The notes: generated by a model from the sequence alone, not told the origin. Numbered from the stretch's first letter, positions 1 through 10,289 are shown. The stretch is 64,000 nucleotides of DNA from Lampropedia cohaerens (GCF_001005215.1 NZ_LBNQ01000024.1:16818-80817), one strand, 5' to 3'. Translations and numbers: made by a program.

Positions 1-1212
1 CTGCGGCACGACGCGGCCAATCCACTGCAGGTGGACTGGTTGGTGGTGGACGAGGCGTCCATGGTCGATCTGCAGATGATGGCGGCACTGCTGGCCGCAT
101 TGCCGCCGCAGGCGCATCTGGTGCTGCTTGGTGACAAGGACCAGCTGGACTCGGTCGAGGCCGGTGCGGTGCTGGGCGATGTCTGTGCCCAGGCCGAGGC
201 AGGCCGCTATGCGCCCGCTACCGCCGCCTACGTTGCAGCGGCAACGCGTGAACAGCTGCCTGCGCACTGGCAGCAGGCCGATGCGCCCCCGCCGCTGGCC
301 CAGGCAACGGTGATGCTGCGCGAGAGCCGGCGCTTTGGCGGCCCCATCGGCGCGCTGGCCGCGGCGGTGCGGCAGGGCGACGACGCAGCCATGCAGGGCA
401 TCCTGCGTGCGCTGGCCGAAACCCCTGCCGCCGAGCGCGAGGTATTCTGGAAGGAGGGGGCGACACTGGCGGATGCGCGCCGTATCGTCAGCGCGGGCGC
501 GGCAGATGCCGGCGCTACAGCTGCGGATGGCTATGCGCCGTTGATGGCCTTGCTGGCGCGACCGCCCCGCTGGCCGGGGGCAGGTGCTGCAGACGCAGCA
601 TGGCTGGCTGCCCACGACGGCTGGGTGCAGGCAGTGCTGGCCGCGCTGGCGCGCTTTCGCATCCTGTGTGCCACCCGTGCCGGCGACTGGGGCGTGGATG
701 GCATGAACGCGCTGGTGCTGCAGGCCCTGCGCGCGCAGGGCGTGCCGGTGCGCGCCAGTGGCTGGTTCGCGGGTCGGGTGGTGATGGTGGTGCGCAACGA
801 CGCCAGCCTGGGCGTCTTTAATGGCGATGTGGGCGTGGCGCTGCCCAGCGCGCAGGATCGCCAGCGCTTGCGCGTGTACTTCCCGCAGCCGGGGGCGCAA
901 GCAGGCGCGAGCCGCTCCGTGTCCGTCAGTCGGCTGCAGCATGTGGAGACCGCCTTCGCGATGACCGTGCACAAAAGTCAGGGCTCGGAGTTCGAGCACG
1001 TTTTGCTGTGCCTGCCGGCACAGGCCAGTCCCCTGCTCACGCGCGAGCTGCTCTACACCGGGCTGACGCGCGCCAGGCGGCACTTCAGCTACCTCGCGCC
1101 GGAGCCAGGCATGTGGCAGCAGGCGATGGCGCAGCGCACCCGCCGAGCCAGCGGACTGGCCGAGCAGCTGGCGCTGCAGCCCGCAGCAGAGGTGGCTGAG
1201 CGGTTGCGCTGA
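1..1212 (+). CDS. recD: RecBCD exonuclease V alpha subunit RecD, 3' part
   Basis: This is the C-terminal part (404 codons including the stop) of a superfamily 1 helicase, the 5'-3' motor of the RecBCD recombination and repair enzyme. The frame is open from base 1, so the gene begins outside the window. It would need about 200 more N-terminal residues to reach the usual ~600 aa. Visible motifs are the Walker B helicase II motif VVDEASMVD near the start, the [12 protein letters not shown] motif III, and the C-terminal UvrD-like part with VHKSQGSEF (motif V) and YTGLTRARR (motif VI). The proline/alanine-rich inserts are ordinary for high-GC betaproteobacteria. recB and recC would be expected upstream. 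The identification is firm. Confidence 0.93.
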   Translation: MRHDAANPLQVDWLVVDEASMVDLQMMAALLAALPPQAHLVLLGDKDQLDSVEAGAVLGDVCAQAEAGRYAPATAAYVAAATREQLPAHWQQADAPPPLAQATVMLRESRRFGGPIGALAAAVRQGDDAAMQGILRALAETPAAEREVFWKEGATLADARRIVSAGAADAGATAADGYAPLMALLARPPRWPGAGAADAAWLAAHDGWVQAVLAALARFRILCATRAGDWGVDGMNALVLQALRAQGVPVRASGWFAGRVVMVVRNDASLGVFNGDVGVALPSAQDRQRLRVYFPQPGAQAGASRSVSVSRLQHVETAFAMTVHKSQGSEFEHVLLCLPAQASPLLTRELLYTGLTRARRHFSYLAPEPGMWQQAMAQRTRRASGLAEQLALQPAAEVAERLR

Positions 1213-1268
1213 CGCTGCGCGCAAGGCGCTCGCTGGCTCGCGGCAGCGCTGTGCCACAATCTGCGCCC

Positions 1269-2102
1269 ATGCTTTTCACCGACATGCTTGCGCGGGCCGC
1301 CCGCGCCAACGATTCTCTGCTGTGCGTGGGGCTGGATCCCGATCCGACCCGCCTGCCCGAGCCCTGGCGCGGCGACGCATCGCGCATTTTTGATTTCTGC
1401 GCAGCGATCGTGGAGGCCACGGCGGATCTGGTCTGCGCGTTCAAGCCGCAGATTGCCTACTTTGCGGCGCAGCGTGCCGAGGACCAGCTGGAGCGTTTGA
1501 TCGCCCACATCCGCGACGTTGCACCCCAGGTTCCCGTGATCCTTGATGCCAAGCGAGGCGACATTGGCTCCACCGCGCAGCAGTATGCGCGTGAGGCGTT
1601 CGAGCGCTATGGAGCGGACGCGGTGACGCTCTCGCCCTTCATGGGGTTTGATTCGCTGCAGCCCTATCTGGCCTATAAGGGCAAGGGGGCGTTTCTGCTG
1701 TGTCGCACCTCCAACCCCGGTGGCGACGATCTGCAGGCACAGCCACTGGCGGCTCTGCCGGGCCAGCCACGTCTGTTCGAGCATGTCGCAGAGATGGCGC
1801 AAGGGCCATGGAACACCAATGGGCAGCTCGGTCTGGTGGTGGGCGCCACGCGCCCGGACGAGATTGCAGCGGTCCGGGCGCGCGCACCGCGCCTGCCGCT
1901 GCTGATTCCTGGCGTGGGCGCGCAAGGGGGCGATGCGCAGGCCACCGTACGCGCCGGCTACGCCGGCTGCGGCACGGCGGTCATCAATTCGTCACGCGCC
2001 ATCCTGTACGCCAGCGCCAGCAGCGACTTTGCGGCGGCGGCGCGGCAAGAGGCTTTGCGCACCCGCGCGCAGCTCAACGCAGCCCTGCCTGCGGCACACT
2101 GA
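1269..2102 (+). CDS. pyrF: Orotidine 5'-phosphate decarboxylase (PyrF, long type 2 form)
   Basis: Decarboxylates OMP to UMP, the last step of de novo pyrimidine synthesis, in the cytoplasm. The 277-aa length fits the longer PyrF subgroup of betaproteobacteria, mycobacteria and Myxococcus rather than the ~230-aa E. coli type. The catalytic loop [10 protein letters not shown] lies at about residues 93-102 with Lys95, preceded by FKPQIAYF. The C-terminal PGVGAQGGD phosphate-binding loop is present. I chose the ATG at 1269, because homologues start at MLFTDML-like sequence; a GTG 18 bases upstream in frame is the alternative. It lies 56 bp after recD on the same strand with no obvious terminator. 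Confidence 0.93.
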   Translation: MLFTDMLARAARANDSLLCVGLDPDPTRLPEPWRGDASRIFDFCAAIVEATADLVCAFKPQIAYFAAQRAEDQLERLIAHIRDVAPQVPVILDAKRGDIGSTAQQYAREAFERYGADAVTLSPFMGFDSLQPYLAYKGKGAFLLCRTSNPGGDDLQAQPLAALPGQPRLFEHVAEMAQGPWNTNGQLGLVVGATRPDEIAAVRARAPRLPLLIPGVGAQGGDAQATVRAGYAGCGTAVINSSRAILYASASSDFAAAARQEALRTRAQLNAALPAAH

Positions 2103-2222
2103 TGCAATGCCGGCAGAGGTACACTTGGGCGCCATTTGTCCAGGCGCGGTCACGCAAGATGCAAGACGTGTGCGCGGCCTGATCCATTGCAATGACATTT
2201 CTGCCGGATTGATCCTACGCGC

Positions 2223-2993
2223 ATGGCTGCCGAACCCAATGCCCCGACTTCCGTGAACGGCAAAGCGCCGTTCGAGCTCAAGAGCGCCTCCCTGCCCGTG
2301 GTGGCGCTGCTGCTGCGCACCACCGACACCTATGCGGTGCGCCAGGCGCTGGCCGAGCGGTTCGTGAACGAGCCGGACTTTTTCGACAACGACCCCGTGC
2401 TCATCGACCTGTCGGCAGTGCGGGAGGACCCCGCCGCCATTGACTTCACCGGGCTGATCGGCACCCTGCGCGGACTCAAGACCATTCCCGTGGCGGTGCG
2501 TGGCGGCAGTGCCGTGCAGACCGAGTTCGCGCGTGCGGCGGGCCTGTCGGTGGCGCCGGAGGCCGCGCCCGTGCGCGCGGCGGCGCCAGCTGCGCCGAGC
2601 GTGGAGATTCGCGAGGTGGTGCGCGAGGTCGAAGTGGTGCGCGAGGCGCCTGCAGCCAAGACGGTGCTGATCGACAAGCCGCTGCGCTCGGGCCAGCAGG
2701 TGTATGCGCGTGGCGCCGACCTGATCGTCACGACGGCCGTCAACTTCGGTGCCGAGGTGATTGCCGATGGCAACGTGCACGTCTATGCCCCACTGCGGGG
2801 GCGGGCCATTGCCGGCGCGCGTGGGGATGTGCAGGCGCGCATTTTCACGCAGTGCCTGGAGGCGCAACTGCTTTCGGTGGCTGGCATTTATCGCACTGGT
2901 GAGACGGATTTCCCCAAGGAAGTCGCGAGCCGTCCGGCGCAGATTCGCCTTGAGGGCGAGCGCCTGGTCATCGAACCATTGGCTGCGCACTGA
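2223..2993 (+). CDS. minC: Septum site-determining protein MinC
   Basis: FtsZ-polymerisation inhibitor that blocks polar Z-rings; it acts at the membrane with MinD. The 256-aa protein has the two expected parts. The MinC_N domain covers about residues 10-110. An Ala/Glu/Val-rich linker follows, then the C-terminal right-handed beta-helix from about residue 155, with RSGQQVYARGADLIV, NFGAEVIADGNVHVY and PLRGRAIAGA, the MinD-binding dimer domain. It is first of a minC-minD-minE cluster. The 143-bp minC-minD gap is long enough for a second promoter. Confidence 0.93.
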   Translation: MAAEPNAPTSVNGKAPFELKSASLPVVALLLRTTDTYAVRQALAERFVNEPDFFDNDPVLIDLSAVREDPAAIDFTGLIGTLRGLKTIPVAVRGGSAVQTEFARAAGLSVAPEAAPVRAAAPAAPSVEIREVVREVEVVREAPAAKTVLIDKPLRSGQQVYARGADLIVTTAVNFGAEVIADGNVHVYAPLRGRAIAGARGDVQARIFTQCLEAQLLSVAGIYRTGETDFPKEVASRPAQIRLEGERLVIEPLAAH

Positions 2994-3136
2994 CAGGACA
3001 GCCGGTTACAGCTTGGTACGCTCGGCACAGCTGGTACATTGCTGCCGGTTGGGCGAATCGGCACAATAGCGTCAGGCGCTGCGTGTGGGACGAAGGGCCC
3101 GAACAAAAAATACTCATTTCTGACAGGATGAACTGA

Positions 3137-3952
3137 ATGGCGAAAATCATCGTTGTGACCTCGGGTAAGGGCGGGGTTGGCAAAACCACCACCAGTGCCA
3201 GCATTTCCTCGGGACTGGCCATGCGTGGCCACAAGACCGCCGTCATCGATTTCGACGTGGGCCTGCGCAATCTGGACCTGATCATGGGGGCCGAGCGGCG
3301 CGTGGTGTACGACCTGATCAACGTCATTCAGGGCGAAGCCAACCTGCATCAAGCCCTGATCAAGGACAAGCAGCTGGAGAACCTCTACATCCTGGCTGCG
3401 TCGCAGACGCGCGACAAGGATGCGCTCACGGAAGATGGCGTGAAGAAGGTGCTCGACGATCTGGTGGCGATGGATTTCGAATTCATCGTCTGCGACTCGC
3501 CAGCGGGTATCGAAAGTGGGGCCCTTCTGGCGATGCGGTTTGCCGATGAGGCCATTGTTGTGACCAACCCGGAAGTCTCCTCGGTGCGCGATTCGGACCG
3601 CATTCTGGGCATGCTGGCTTCCAAGACCCAGCGCGCCATCGACGGGCGTGATCCGGTCAAGGAACATCTGTTGATCACGCGCTACAACCCCAATCGGGTG
3701 GAGGGCGGGCAGATGCTTTCGCTCGATGACATCCAGGACATTCTGCGTATTCCGCTCATCGGCGTGATTCCGGAGTCCGAGTCGGTGCTGCAGGCGTCCA
3801 ACCAGGGGGTGCCTGCCGTGCACATCAAGGGTTCGGACGTGTCCGAGGCTTATCTCGACGTGGTGGCGCGCTTTCTCGGCGAGGAGCGCCCCCTGCGGTT
3901 CATCGAAGCCCAGAAGGCGGGCTTTCTCAAACGCATCTTCGGCGGGAGGTAA
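3137..3952 (+). CDS. minD: Septum site-determining ATPase MinD
   Basis: Membrane-cycling ATPase of the ParA/MinD family that recruits MinC to the poles and is released by MinE. The 271 aa include the deviant Walker A motif GKGGVGKT at residues 10-17 (signature Lys11 plus Lys16), switch I around DVGLRNLDL and Walker B in [11 protein letters not shown]. The C-terminal amphipathic membrane-targeting helix AGFLKRIFG matches the usual MinD ending. The start is supported by a purine-rich stretch (gacaggatgaact) just upstream. minE begins 5 bp after the stop, so the two are surely co-translated. Confidence 0.96.
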   Translation: MAKIIVVTSGKGGVGKTTTSASISSGLAMRGHKTAVIDFDVGLRNLDLIMGAERRVVYDLINVIQGEANLHQALIKDKQLENLYILAASQTRDKDALTEDGVKKVLDDLVAMDFEFIVCDSPAGIESGALLAMRFADEAIVVTNPEVSSVRDSDRILGMLASKTQRAIDGRDPVKEHLLITRYNPNRVEGGQMLSLDDIQDILRIPLIGVIPESESVLQASNQGVPAVHIKGSDVSEAYLDVVARFLGEERPLRFIEAQKAGFLKRIFGGR

Positions 3953-3957
3953 CCGCC

Positions 3958-4233
3958 ATGGCCCTGATCGATCTCCTCTTTGGCGGCAAGAAGAAGACCG
4001 CTTCGGTCGCCAAGGAGCGTCTGCAAATCATCCTCGCGCACGAGCGCAGTGACCGCACGACGCGCAAGCCCGAGTTCCTGGCCGATCTGCAAAAGGATCT
4101 GGTACAGGTGATCTCCAAGTACATCCAGATTGACCCGCAGGACATCAAGGTCGCGCTGGACAGGCAGGACAATCTCGAAGTGCTGGAAGTCAAGATCGAG
4201 CTGCCTGAAGCGGAGCTGCGCAACAGTCGCTGA
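3958..4233 (+). CDS. minE: Cell division topological specificity factor MinE
   Basis: Stimulates MinD ATP hydrolysis and gives the Min system its pole-to-pole oscillation. The protein is 91 aa, a typical length. The N-terminal membrane/MinD-contact segment is [23 protein letters not shown], followed by LQIILAHER, the conserved MinD-binding helix. A C-terminal dimerisation domain follows ([15 protein letters not shown]). It starts 5 bp after minD and ends the min operon. The next gene is convergent. Confidence 0.95.
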   Translation: MALIDLLFGGKKKTASVAKERLQIILAHERSDRTTRKPEFLADLQKDLVQVISKYIQIDPQDIKVALDRQDNLEVLEVKIELPEAELRNSR

Positions 4234-4243
4234 GGTTGGCATA

Positions 4244-4257
4244 GCACTGCGCAGTGC
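4244..4257. repeat. 14-bp perfect palindrome between convergent minE and comF
   Basis: GCACTGCGCAGTGC is perfectly self-complementary and lies 11 bp after the minE stop and 26 bp beyond the comF stop. It may act in transcript termination for either gene, but it has no loop and no following T-run, so a canonical intrinsic terminator is not supported. Confidence 0.4.
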
Positions 4258-4282
4258 AGGTGCCACTGGCCTTGCGTGTGGG

Positions 4283-4996
4283 TCAGCTCAGGCCTGGCAG
4301 GGGCGTGCGCGCAAATGCCATGGCCGTCACCGATGCTGCGCCGCGTGCTTGCAGCAGGCGCGCTAGCGTAAACAGCGTTGCGCCGGTGGTCATGACGTCA
4401 TCGACCAGCAGGATATGCTGGCCACGCACTTGCACATGACAGGCAAAGGCGTCGCGCAGGTTGCGCAGGCGCTGCACCCGACTGCTGCCGACCTGATGCC
4501 GCGATGTGTCCCGGCGGCTGAGCCACCGCGCGTGGGCCTTGCGGCGAACGCCGCAGGCCCTGGTGAGGGCGCAGGTCAGCTCCCACGCTTGGTTGTAGCC
4601 ACGCTCGCGCAGGCGCGCCGGGGCCAGCGGCACGGGCAGGATGGCGTCTGCCGCGCGCAACAGGGGTGGACCGTCGGGGTGCTGCAGCAGCCAGTCGGCC
4701 ATTGCATGGGCCCAGGCATGGCCCTGCTGGTACTTGAACTGGTGCAGCACCTGTTCCCATGGGTAGCCATAATCCACCGCCGCCACACAGTGTGCCAGCG
4801 GAGAGGGCATCTGGGCGCAGGCTGGGCATGGAGCGTTCGCCAGTGTGAGCGACAGCGCGCAATGCCGGCAGCGTGGTGGGAATTTGCGCAGGTGGCGACG
4901 GCATGCATCGCAGATGCCGCCTGCGGCACCGAATACCGGCCAGGCATTGCAGAATGGGCATTGCGACGGCAGCAGGCGACGTAATTGGTGGAACAT
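4283..4996 (-). CDS. comF: ComF family phosphoribosyltransferase-like protein
   Basis: A 237-aa cytoplasmic ComFC-type protein, a family tied to DNA uptake (competence) and ssDNA handling. The N-terminus carries a zinc-ribbon-like set of CxxC pairs: CPFCNAW, CDACRR, CRHCALS and CPACAQ. The C-terminal half is a type I phosphoribosyltransferase domain with the PRPP-binding loop ILLVDDVMTTGATL around residues 195-208. The position between minE and a BioC-like methyltransferase is the common Burkholderiales arrangement as I recall it. It is convergent with minE and divergent from the methyltransferase. The biochemical role of the family is only partly known. Confidence 0.88.
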   Translation of the reverse strand: MFHQLRRLLPSQCPFCNAWPVFGAAGGICDACRRHLRKFPPRCRHCALSLTLANAPCPACAQMPSPLAHCVAAVDYGYPWEQVLHQFKYQQGHAWAHAMADWLLQHPDGPPLLRAADAILPVPLAPARLRERGYNQAWELTCALTRACGVRRKAHARWLSRRDTSRHQVGSSRVQRLRNLRDAFACHVQVRGQHILLVDDVMTTGATLFTLARLLQARGAASVTAMAFARTPLPGLS

Positions 4997-5228
4997 GGCG
5001 GCATACTCTCACGCAAGGCTTTGATCCGGCGGTGCCGGGTTTGGGCGCAGTCCAAGCGCCGCGCCAGCATCCGCACGGATTGGCACTACTGATTATCATC
5101 GGCGTGCATCAGTGGCAACGGTCCGGCGTTGCCGGGGTGGCCTTGGAACAGGTTTTGAGACGCCGCTGACGATTCTTTTGACTGACCGCATTGCCCGGCT
5201 GTGGCGGTGCGTACAAGGCGATTTCCTC

Positions 5229-6152
5229 ATGACAGCGGGCATTACCGGTACCTCTCCTCCCACGCTTGATGGCCAGGCCCTGGCATGCTGGCTGGCGCGT
5301 GCGCCAGCGCGCAGTCCGTGGCTGCACGAGGAGGTCGGGCGCCGCATGGCGGAGCGGTTGCAATGGTTCGTCAGGCGGCCCAGGCGCTGGCTGGATTGGG
5401 AGCCGGTGCGTGGCGGCGCGGCAGCGCATGCGCTGGTCGCACAGCGCTATGGCGATGCCGAGTGCTGGCTGTGGCACGGCAATCCATTGCATGCGCAGGA
5501 GGCGCTGCGCCGGTGGCGCCCATCGCTTTGGCGACGTCTGCGTGGTGGGCCGGTGCATTTCGAGGCGCCACCGTCGGGCTGCCTGGACATGGTCTGGGCC
5601 AACATGGCGCTGCATCTGGCGCCCGATCCTGCCGCGCTGATGCGGCAGTGGGGCCAATGGCTGGGCGACGAAGGCTTTGTGATGTTCTCGACGTTCGGGC
5701 CCGATACCCTCATCGAACTGCGCGGCCTTTATGCGCAGGCCCGGTGGCCCGAACCGGCGCAGGCCTTTACCGACATGCACGATCTGGGCGACATGCTGGT
5801 CGCCAACGGGTTTGCCGAGCCGGTCATGGACATGGAACATATCCGCTTGCAGTTTCCCAGTGCCGAACGCGTGCTGGTGGAGCTGCGCGAGCTGGGGCGC
5901 AATCTTCACGTTGATCGCTTTGCTGGTCTGCGAGGCAGGCGGTGGCACCGCGCGCTGTGTGAAGCGCTGCAGCAGCTGACAGCGGCCGATGGGACGATCA
6001 CGTTGACCTTCGAGATCGTTTATGGCCATGCCTTCAAGGCCCGCCCGCGCGCTGCTTCGGCACAGCACTCGGCCATTCCGCTGGGGGATGTGCGCGCTGC
6101 GTTGCGCCGTGCCAAGGCGCCGTCCGCGCTGCAGGACGGGGATTCGGATTAG
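5229..6152 (+). CDS. BioC-like class I methyltransferase with degenerate SAM motif
   Basis: A 307-aa protein resembling BioC (malonyl-ACP O-methyltransferase, biotin synthesis). The middle and C-terminal signatures are clear: LDMVWANMALHLAPDP, FVMFSTFGPDTLIELR and FTDMHDLGDMLVANGFAEP. The region that should hold SAM motif I (LDLGCGTG-like) reads WLDWEPVRGGAAA, lacking the usual acidic-Gly-x-Gly-x-Gly. The protein may therefore bind SAM poorly or have a changed role. I chose the ATG at 5229; the frame is open further upstream to 5112. No other biotin gene is near, so I give no symbol. It is divergent from comF. Confidence 0.7.
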   Translation: MTAGITGTSPPTLDGQALACWLARAPARSPWLHEEVGRRMAERLQWFVRRPRRWLDWEPVRGGAAAHALVAQRYGDAECWLWHGNPLHAQEALRRWRPSLWRRLRGGPVHFEAPPSGCLDMVWANMALHLAPDPAALMRQWGQWLGDEGFVMFSTFGPDTLIELRGLYAQARWPEPAQAFTDMHDLGDMLVANGFAEPVMDMEHIRLQFPSAERVLVELRELGRNLHVDRFAGLRGRRWHRALCEALQQLTAADGTITLTFEIVYGHAFKARPRAASAQHSAIPLGDVRAALRRAKAPSALQDGDSD

Positions 6153-6467
6153 GTCCGATCATTGTCTGGCTGCGGGCTCCAGCGCTCTTCGCCGCGGCCG
6201 GATGTTCCTGTGATTCGTGCGGAGATAGCGCTTGCGGCAAAATAGCGGGTTGGCCGATTTTCATCGCCATCAAAAAATGACTGGCCACGATGTGCCTGGC
6301 GCGCCGGGTTGTCTGCCAGGATGGAGCGCGCGGATGACGCATAGCACGATATCGCATGGGCGAAAAGACCTTGTGGCTGCCCTATTAAGGGTAAGGGCAG
6401 GCGCTGCGCTGCTGTGGGCGTTTGCGACGTGCACGGCGCGCCATCCTGTCAATGGCGGAGGCGCGGC
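6153..6467. other. 315-bp intergenic stretch upstream of ctaA, no gene seen
   Basis: No frame here has a convincing start, Shine-Dalgarno sequence or recognisable protein. In many Burkholderiales genomes I recall, this slot between the methyltransferase and ctaA holds the cytochrome c oxidase structural genes. Nothing resembling coxB, coxA, coxC, ctaG or surf1 is left. Confidence 0.5.
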
Positions 6468-7715
6468 ATGAACGCGCAGGTGGCCCTGTACGACTGGGCG
6501 CCACTTGTCGAGCTGCTGCTGGTCGGAGTGTTGGTGGCGCTGGTGCCGCTTGTTTGGGTGTGGCGGCGCAATCGCCATCGCGGCATGCGCGGCTTCCTGC
6601 ATGCTTTGGTCGTGGCAACGCTGGTGCTGACCTTCGATCTGGTGCTGTTCGGGGCGTTCACGCGCTTGACCGATTCGGGACTCGGCTGCCCGGACTGGCC
6701 AGGCTGCTACGGCAACGCCAGCCCTGTCGGTGCCCATGCAGAGATTGCTGCTGCACAACAGGCCATGCCGGATGGTCCTGTCACGCACGGCAAGGCGTGG
6801 ATCGAGATGATCCACCGCTACCTGGCCACCGGGGTCGGTGCCTTGACGACTGTGCTGACGGTATTGGGTTGGCACCAGTGGCTGCGGTGGCGCCGCAGTC
6901 AGCGGCAGCAGGCCGCGCAGGCGCCTCCCTTGCATCCGGTGTGGCCTACGGTGACCTTGCTGTGGGTGCTGCTGCAGGGCGCATTCGGGGCGTGGACGGT
7001 GACGATGAAGCTGTTTCCCGCCATCGTGACGCTGCATCTGCTGGGCGGCGTGGTGCTGCTGGCGCTGCTGTGCGCGCAGGCGGTGCGGTGGCGGCAGATC
7101 ACGGCTGCCGCAGCGCCCCATGCCATCGGGCGTGGACTGCGGATGCTGGCCTGGGCTGTCTTTGCCGTCGTGCTGGTGCAGATCGCGCTTGGCGGCTGGG
7201 TCAGCACCAACTATGCAGTGCTTGCCTGTGCGACGTTTCCTGACTGCAACGGTGCGTGGTGGCCGGAGATGGACGTGCGCCAGGGCTTTACCCTCTGGCG
7301 TGAGCTGGGCCACCAGGCCGACGGCAACCTGATAGAGTTCCCGGCATTGGTGGCGATTCACTATGTGCATCGCCTGTTTGCGCTGGTGGTGGTGGCAAGT
7401 GCTGCCTGGCTGGCAGTGGCGCTGTGGCGTCGAGGGGGGGCGCTGCGGCGCGCTGGCCAGCGGCTGGCCATACTGGTGGCAGCGCAGCTGCTCACGGGCC
7501 TGTCCAACGTCGTGCTGGGCTGGCCGCTGCTGGCGGCCATTCTGCACACCGGTGGCGCGGCAGCGCTGGTGGTGGTGCTGACGCAGTTGCTGGCTGATAC
7601 CCGGGTGCGGATGTCGGGTCGGTCAACCGAATTGATTACGGAGTCGAATTTGTCGCGATACGTTGATACGCATAGCCGCTGGTCAGCAGGGCCAGGCAGG
7701 AGAGTATCCTCATGA
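6468..7715 (+). CDS. ctaA: Heme A synthase CtaA (COX15)
   Basis: Integral membrane enzyme that oxidises the C8 methyl of heme O to give heme A for aa3-type cytochrome oxidase. The 415 aa have about eight hydrophobic helices. Family marks are [18 protein letters not shown], the heme-ligand histidines in IEMIHRYLA and [16 protein letters not shown], and a second cysteine pair in CATFPDCNG. The ATG at 6468 (after gaggcgcggc) was preferred; the frame is open back to 6414. The C-terminal ~40 residues after LADTRVR are hydrophilic and atypical. The stop overlaps the ctaB start (ATGA), so translation is coupled. Confidence 0.92.
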   Translation: MNAQVALYDWAPLVELLLVGVLVALVPLVWVWRRNRHRGMRGFLHALVVATLVLTFDLVLFGAFTRLTDSGLGCPDWPGCYGNASPVGAHAEIAAAQQAMPDGPVTHGKAWIEMIHRYLATGVGALTTVLTVLGWHQWLRWRRSQRQQAAQAPPLHPVWPTVTLLWVLLQGAFGAWTVTMKLFPAIVTLHLLGGVVLLALLCAQAVRWRQITAAAAPHAIGRGLRMLAWAVFAVVLVQIALGGWVSTNYAVLACATFPDCNGAWWPEMDVRQGFTLWRELGHQADGNLIEFPALVAIHYVHRLFALVVVASAAWLAVALWRRGGALRRAGQRLAILVAAQLLTGLSNVVLGWPLLAAILHTGGAAALVVVLTQLLADTRVRMSGRSTELITESNLSRYVDTHSRWSAGPGRRVSS

Positions 7716-8626
7716 GGCAGGCTGCTTTGCCCATGGATCTGCGCACCCGCTGGATGCAGTTCTGGGTTCTGACCAAGCCCCGCGTGGTGCAGTTGATCGT
7801 GTTCTGCGCCCTGATTGGCATGGTACTGGCCATTCCGGCGGTGCCCAGCGGTCCGCAGATGCGGCAGATCCTGCTGGCGTGTTTTGGCATCTGGCTGGTG
7901 GCCTCGGCGGCGGCGGCGTTCAATTGTCTGGTGGAGAAGGCCATTGATGCGCGCATGCGCCGCACGGCCTGGCGCCCCACCGCGCGTGGCGAGCTGCCCG
8001 ATTGGCAGGCGCTAATGTTCTCGGGCCTGCTGTGCTCGGCGGGCTGCCTGCTGCTGTACTACTCGATCAACCCGCTGACGATGTGGCTGACGCTGGCCAC
8101 GTTTGTGGGGTATGCGGTGATCTATACGGTGGTGCTTAAGCCGCTGACGCCGCAGAACATTGTCATCGGTGGCGCATCGGGCGCCATGCCCCCTGTGTTG
8201 GGATGGGCCGCGATGCAGGGCAGCCTCGCGCCGGAGGCGTGGCTGCTGTTTCTCATCATCTTCCTGTGGACGCCCCCGCACTTCTGGGCGCTGGCGCTCT
8301 ACAAGGTGGAGGAATACCGCGAGTCCGGCTTGCCGATGATGCCCGTAGTGCGCGGCCAGCGTTACACCAGCTTGCAGGTCTTTCTCTATACGCTGGTGCT
8401 GTTTGCGGCCTGCATGGCGCCGGTGGCCTATGGCATGAGCAGCTGGTTCTATCTGGTGGTGGCAGCGGCCCTCAGCGGCGTGTTCTGCTACTACGGTTGG
8501 TGGCTGTGGCGCGACTACTCCGACGCGCTGGCGCGTCGCACGTTCCGCTGGTCGCTGTGGCATCTGAGCGGCGTGTTTGCCGCATTGCTGATCGATCATT
8601 ACCTGAGAATTGGAGGACTGGCATGA
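7712..8626 (+). CDS. ctaB: Protoheme IX farnesyltransferase CtaB (heme O synthase)
   Basis: UbiA-superfamily prenyltransferase that adds a hydroxyethylfarnesyl group to heme B, making heme O for cytochrome oxidases. The 304 aa are very hydrophobic with about nine transmembrane segments. The first aspartate-rich motif is [19 protein letters not shown] and the second active-site loop carries [20 protein letters not shown]. It overlaps ctaA by 4 bp at the start and the SCO gene by 4 bp at the end, so the three form one tightly coupled unit. Confidence 0.95.
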   Translation: MRQAALPMDLRTRWMQFWVLTKPRVVQLIVFCALIGMVLAIPAVPSGPQMRQILLACFGIWLVASAAAAFNCLVEKAIDARMRRTAWRPTARGELPDWQALMFSGLLCSAGCLLLYYSINPLTMWLTLATFVGYAVIYTVVLKPLTPQNIVIGGASGAMPPVLGWAAMQGSLAPEAWLLFLIIFLWTPPHFWALALYKVEEYRESGLPMMPVVRGQRYTSLQVFLYTLVLFAACMAPVAYGMSSWFYLVVAAALSGVFCYYGWWLWRDYSDALARRTFRWSLWHLSGVFAALLIDHYLRIGGLA

Positions 8627-9267
8627 CCCTTCCCGCTGCTCTTACACGCCGCGCCGCCTGCCTGGCGCTTGTTGGTGCCGCAGCCGCAGGTCTGGCTGCG
8701 TGCAAGGAAAGGACGCCGCCTGCGCCGGCTGTGCGCTTTAACGCCATTGATGTCACGGGTGCCGAGTATGGGCGCAACTGGCAGATGCCGGATGCCGACG
8801 GCAACATGCGCACCATCGCGGACTTTGCCGGCAAGGCCGTCTTCATTTTCTTTGGCTTCGCGCAATGCCCGGATGTGTGTCCCACCACCATGCTGGAGCT
8901 GGCGGAGGTGAAAAGGCAACTCGGTGCCGACGCTGATCGGCTGCAGGTGCTGTTCGTCACCGTGGATCCCGAGCGTGACACCCCAGAGATCATGCGGCAG
9001 TATCTGGGCAGCTTTGATGAGAGCGCCATTGCCTTGGTTGGCAGCGCCGAGCAGCTGGCGGCGATGGCACGCGAGTTCAAGGTGGTCTACCAGAAGGTAC
9101 CGGGTGCCACCGAGGACAGCTACACCATGAATCACACCTCGGCGGGCTATCTGTTCGACCCACAAGGCCAACTGCGCCTGTATGTGCGCTATGGCACACC
9201 GGTCGACCAGCTGACGGCGGATGTGCGGACTCTGCTTGAGGAAAGCGAGCGGCTGGGGCGCAGCTGA
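8623..9267 (+). CDS. SCO1/SenC family copper chaperone, lipoprotein
   Basis: Thioredoxin-fold protein that delivers copper to the CuA centre of cytochrome oxidase or acts as a thiol reductase in the periplasm. The 214 aa begin with a lipoprotein signal ending in the lipobox LAAC (Cys27). The copper ligands are Cys82 and Cys86 in CPDVCPTT and His171 in YTMNHTS. The start at 8623 is set by the ATGA overlap with ctaB, and a longer open frame upstream is not used. It is the last gene of ctaA-ctaB-SCO and convergent with rpoH. Confidence 0.93.
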   Translation: MTLPAALTRRAACLALVGAAAAGLAACKERTPPAPAVRFNAIDVTGAEYGRNWQMPDADGNMRTIADFAGKAVFIFFGFAQCPDVCPTTMLELAEVKRQLGADADRLQVLFVTVDPERDTPEIMRQYLGSFDESAIALVGSAEQLAAMAREFKVVYQKVPGATEDSYTMNHTSAGYLFDPQGQLRLYVRYGTPVDQLTADVRTLLEESERLGRS

Positions 9268-9338
9268 GAAGGCCCCTGCGCGGAACTTGCTGACTGCCCG
9301 CAGGGCGGGGCGTAGCGGTGCAAGCGCGCTATTGGCGA

Positions 9339-10289
9339 TCAGGCGGCCGCAAGTGCTGGCACCATGGCCTTGCGCATCTTCTTCATCGCAGCCACCTCGA
9401 TCTGGCGGATGCGCTCGGCGCTGACGCCGTATTCCTCGGCCAGTTCGTGCAGAGTCATGCCGCCTGAGCCGTCATCATTGACGTTGAGCCAGCGCTCCTG
9501 CACAATGCGCCGGCTGCGTTCGTCCAGCGTCTGCAGTGCCATTTGAATGCCGTCGGTGGCCAGGAAATTGCGTTCCTTGGCTTCCAGCACCGCAGTCGGC
9601 TCATGCGTGTGGTCGGCCAAATAGGCAATGGGGGCGAAGTGGCCCGCTTCACGTTCCTCGTCAACCGGCGTCGGATCCAGTACGACGTCGCCGCCCGACA
9701 GGCGCGTTTCCATCTCGATGACTTCCTCGCGCTTGACGTTGAGCTGACTGGCGACCTCGTCGATCTCGCGGTCAGTGAGGCTGGTGCGGTACTGCTCGCC
9801 CTCCGTCATGGCGTGACTGGCCTTCAGGTCGGCCTTGAGCGAGCGCAGGTTGAAAAACAGCTTGCGCTGCGCCTTGGTCGTGGCCACCTTGACCATGCGC
9901 CAGTTCTTGAGGATGAACTCGTGGATCTCCGCCTTGATCCAGTGCAGCGCATAGCTGACCAGACGCACACCTTGCTCGGGGTCGAAACGGCGCACGGCTT
10001 TCATCAGGCCCACGTTGCCTTCCTGAATCAGATCACCCTGCGGCAGCCCATAGCCCAAGTATTGGCGGGAGACGGCAACGACCACCCGCAGGTGTGACAT
10101 CACCAGCTTTCCGGCAGCCTCGACACTGTTGTGATCGCGCAGTTCGCGCGCATAGCGCAGCTCTTCCTCGGCGGTGAGCATGGGCATGCGGTTGACAGCG
10201 GAAATGTAGGCATCCAGGTTGCCCAACGCCGGCAGCGCAGGCCACTGCGCCGAAGCGGGAGTAAGTGCGTGTACGGTGGTTTGGCTCAT
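9339..10289 (-). CDS. rpoH: Heat-shock sigma factor RpoH (sigma-32)
   Basis: Directs RNA polymerase to heat-shock promoters. The 316 aa show region 2 (YLGYGLPQGDLIQEGNVGLMKAV), the RpoH-specific box with QRKLFFNLR, and region 4.2 helix-turn-helix MTLHELAEEYGVSAERIRQIE near the C-terminus. The start was placed at the ATG preceded by aaggaaattcatcc, because an upstream in-frame start would add 14 residues foreign to the family. A perfect CIRCE element lies 78 bp upstream, so HrcA repression of the sigma factor is likely. Confidence 0.95.
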   Translation of the reverse strand: MSQTTVHALTPASAQWPALPALGNLDAYISAVNRMPMLTAEEELRYARELRDHNSVEAAGKLVMSHLRVVVAVSRQYLGYGLPQGDLIQEGNVGLMKAVRRFDPEQGVRLVSYALHWIKAEIHEFILKNWRMVKVATTKAQRKLFFNLRSLKADLKASHAMTEGEQYRTSLTDREIDEVASQLNVKREEVIEMETRLSGGDVVLDPTPVDEEREAGHFAPIAYLADHTHEPTAVLEAKERNFLATDGIQMALQTLDERSRRIVQERWLNVNDDGSGGMTLHELAEEYGVSAERIRQIEVAAMKKMRKAMVPALAAA

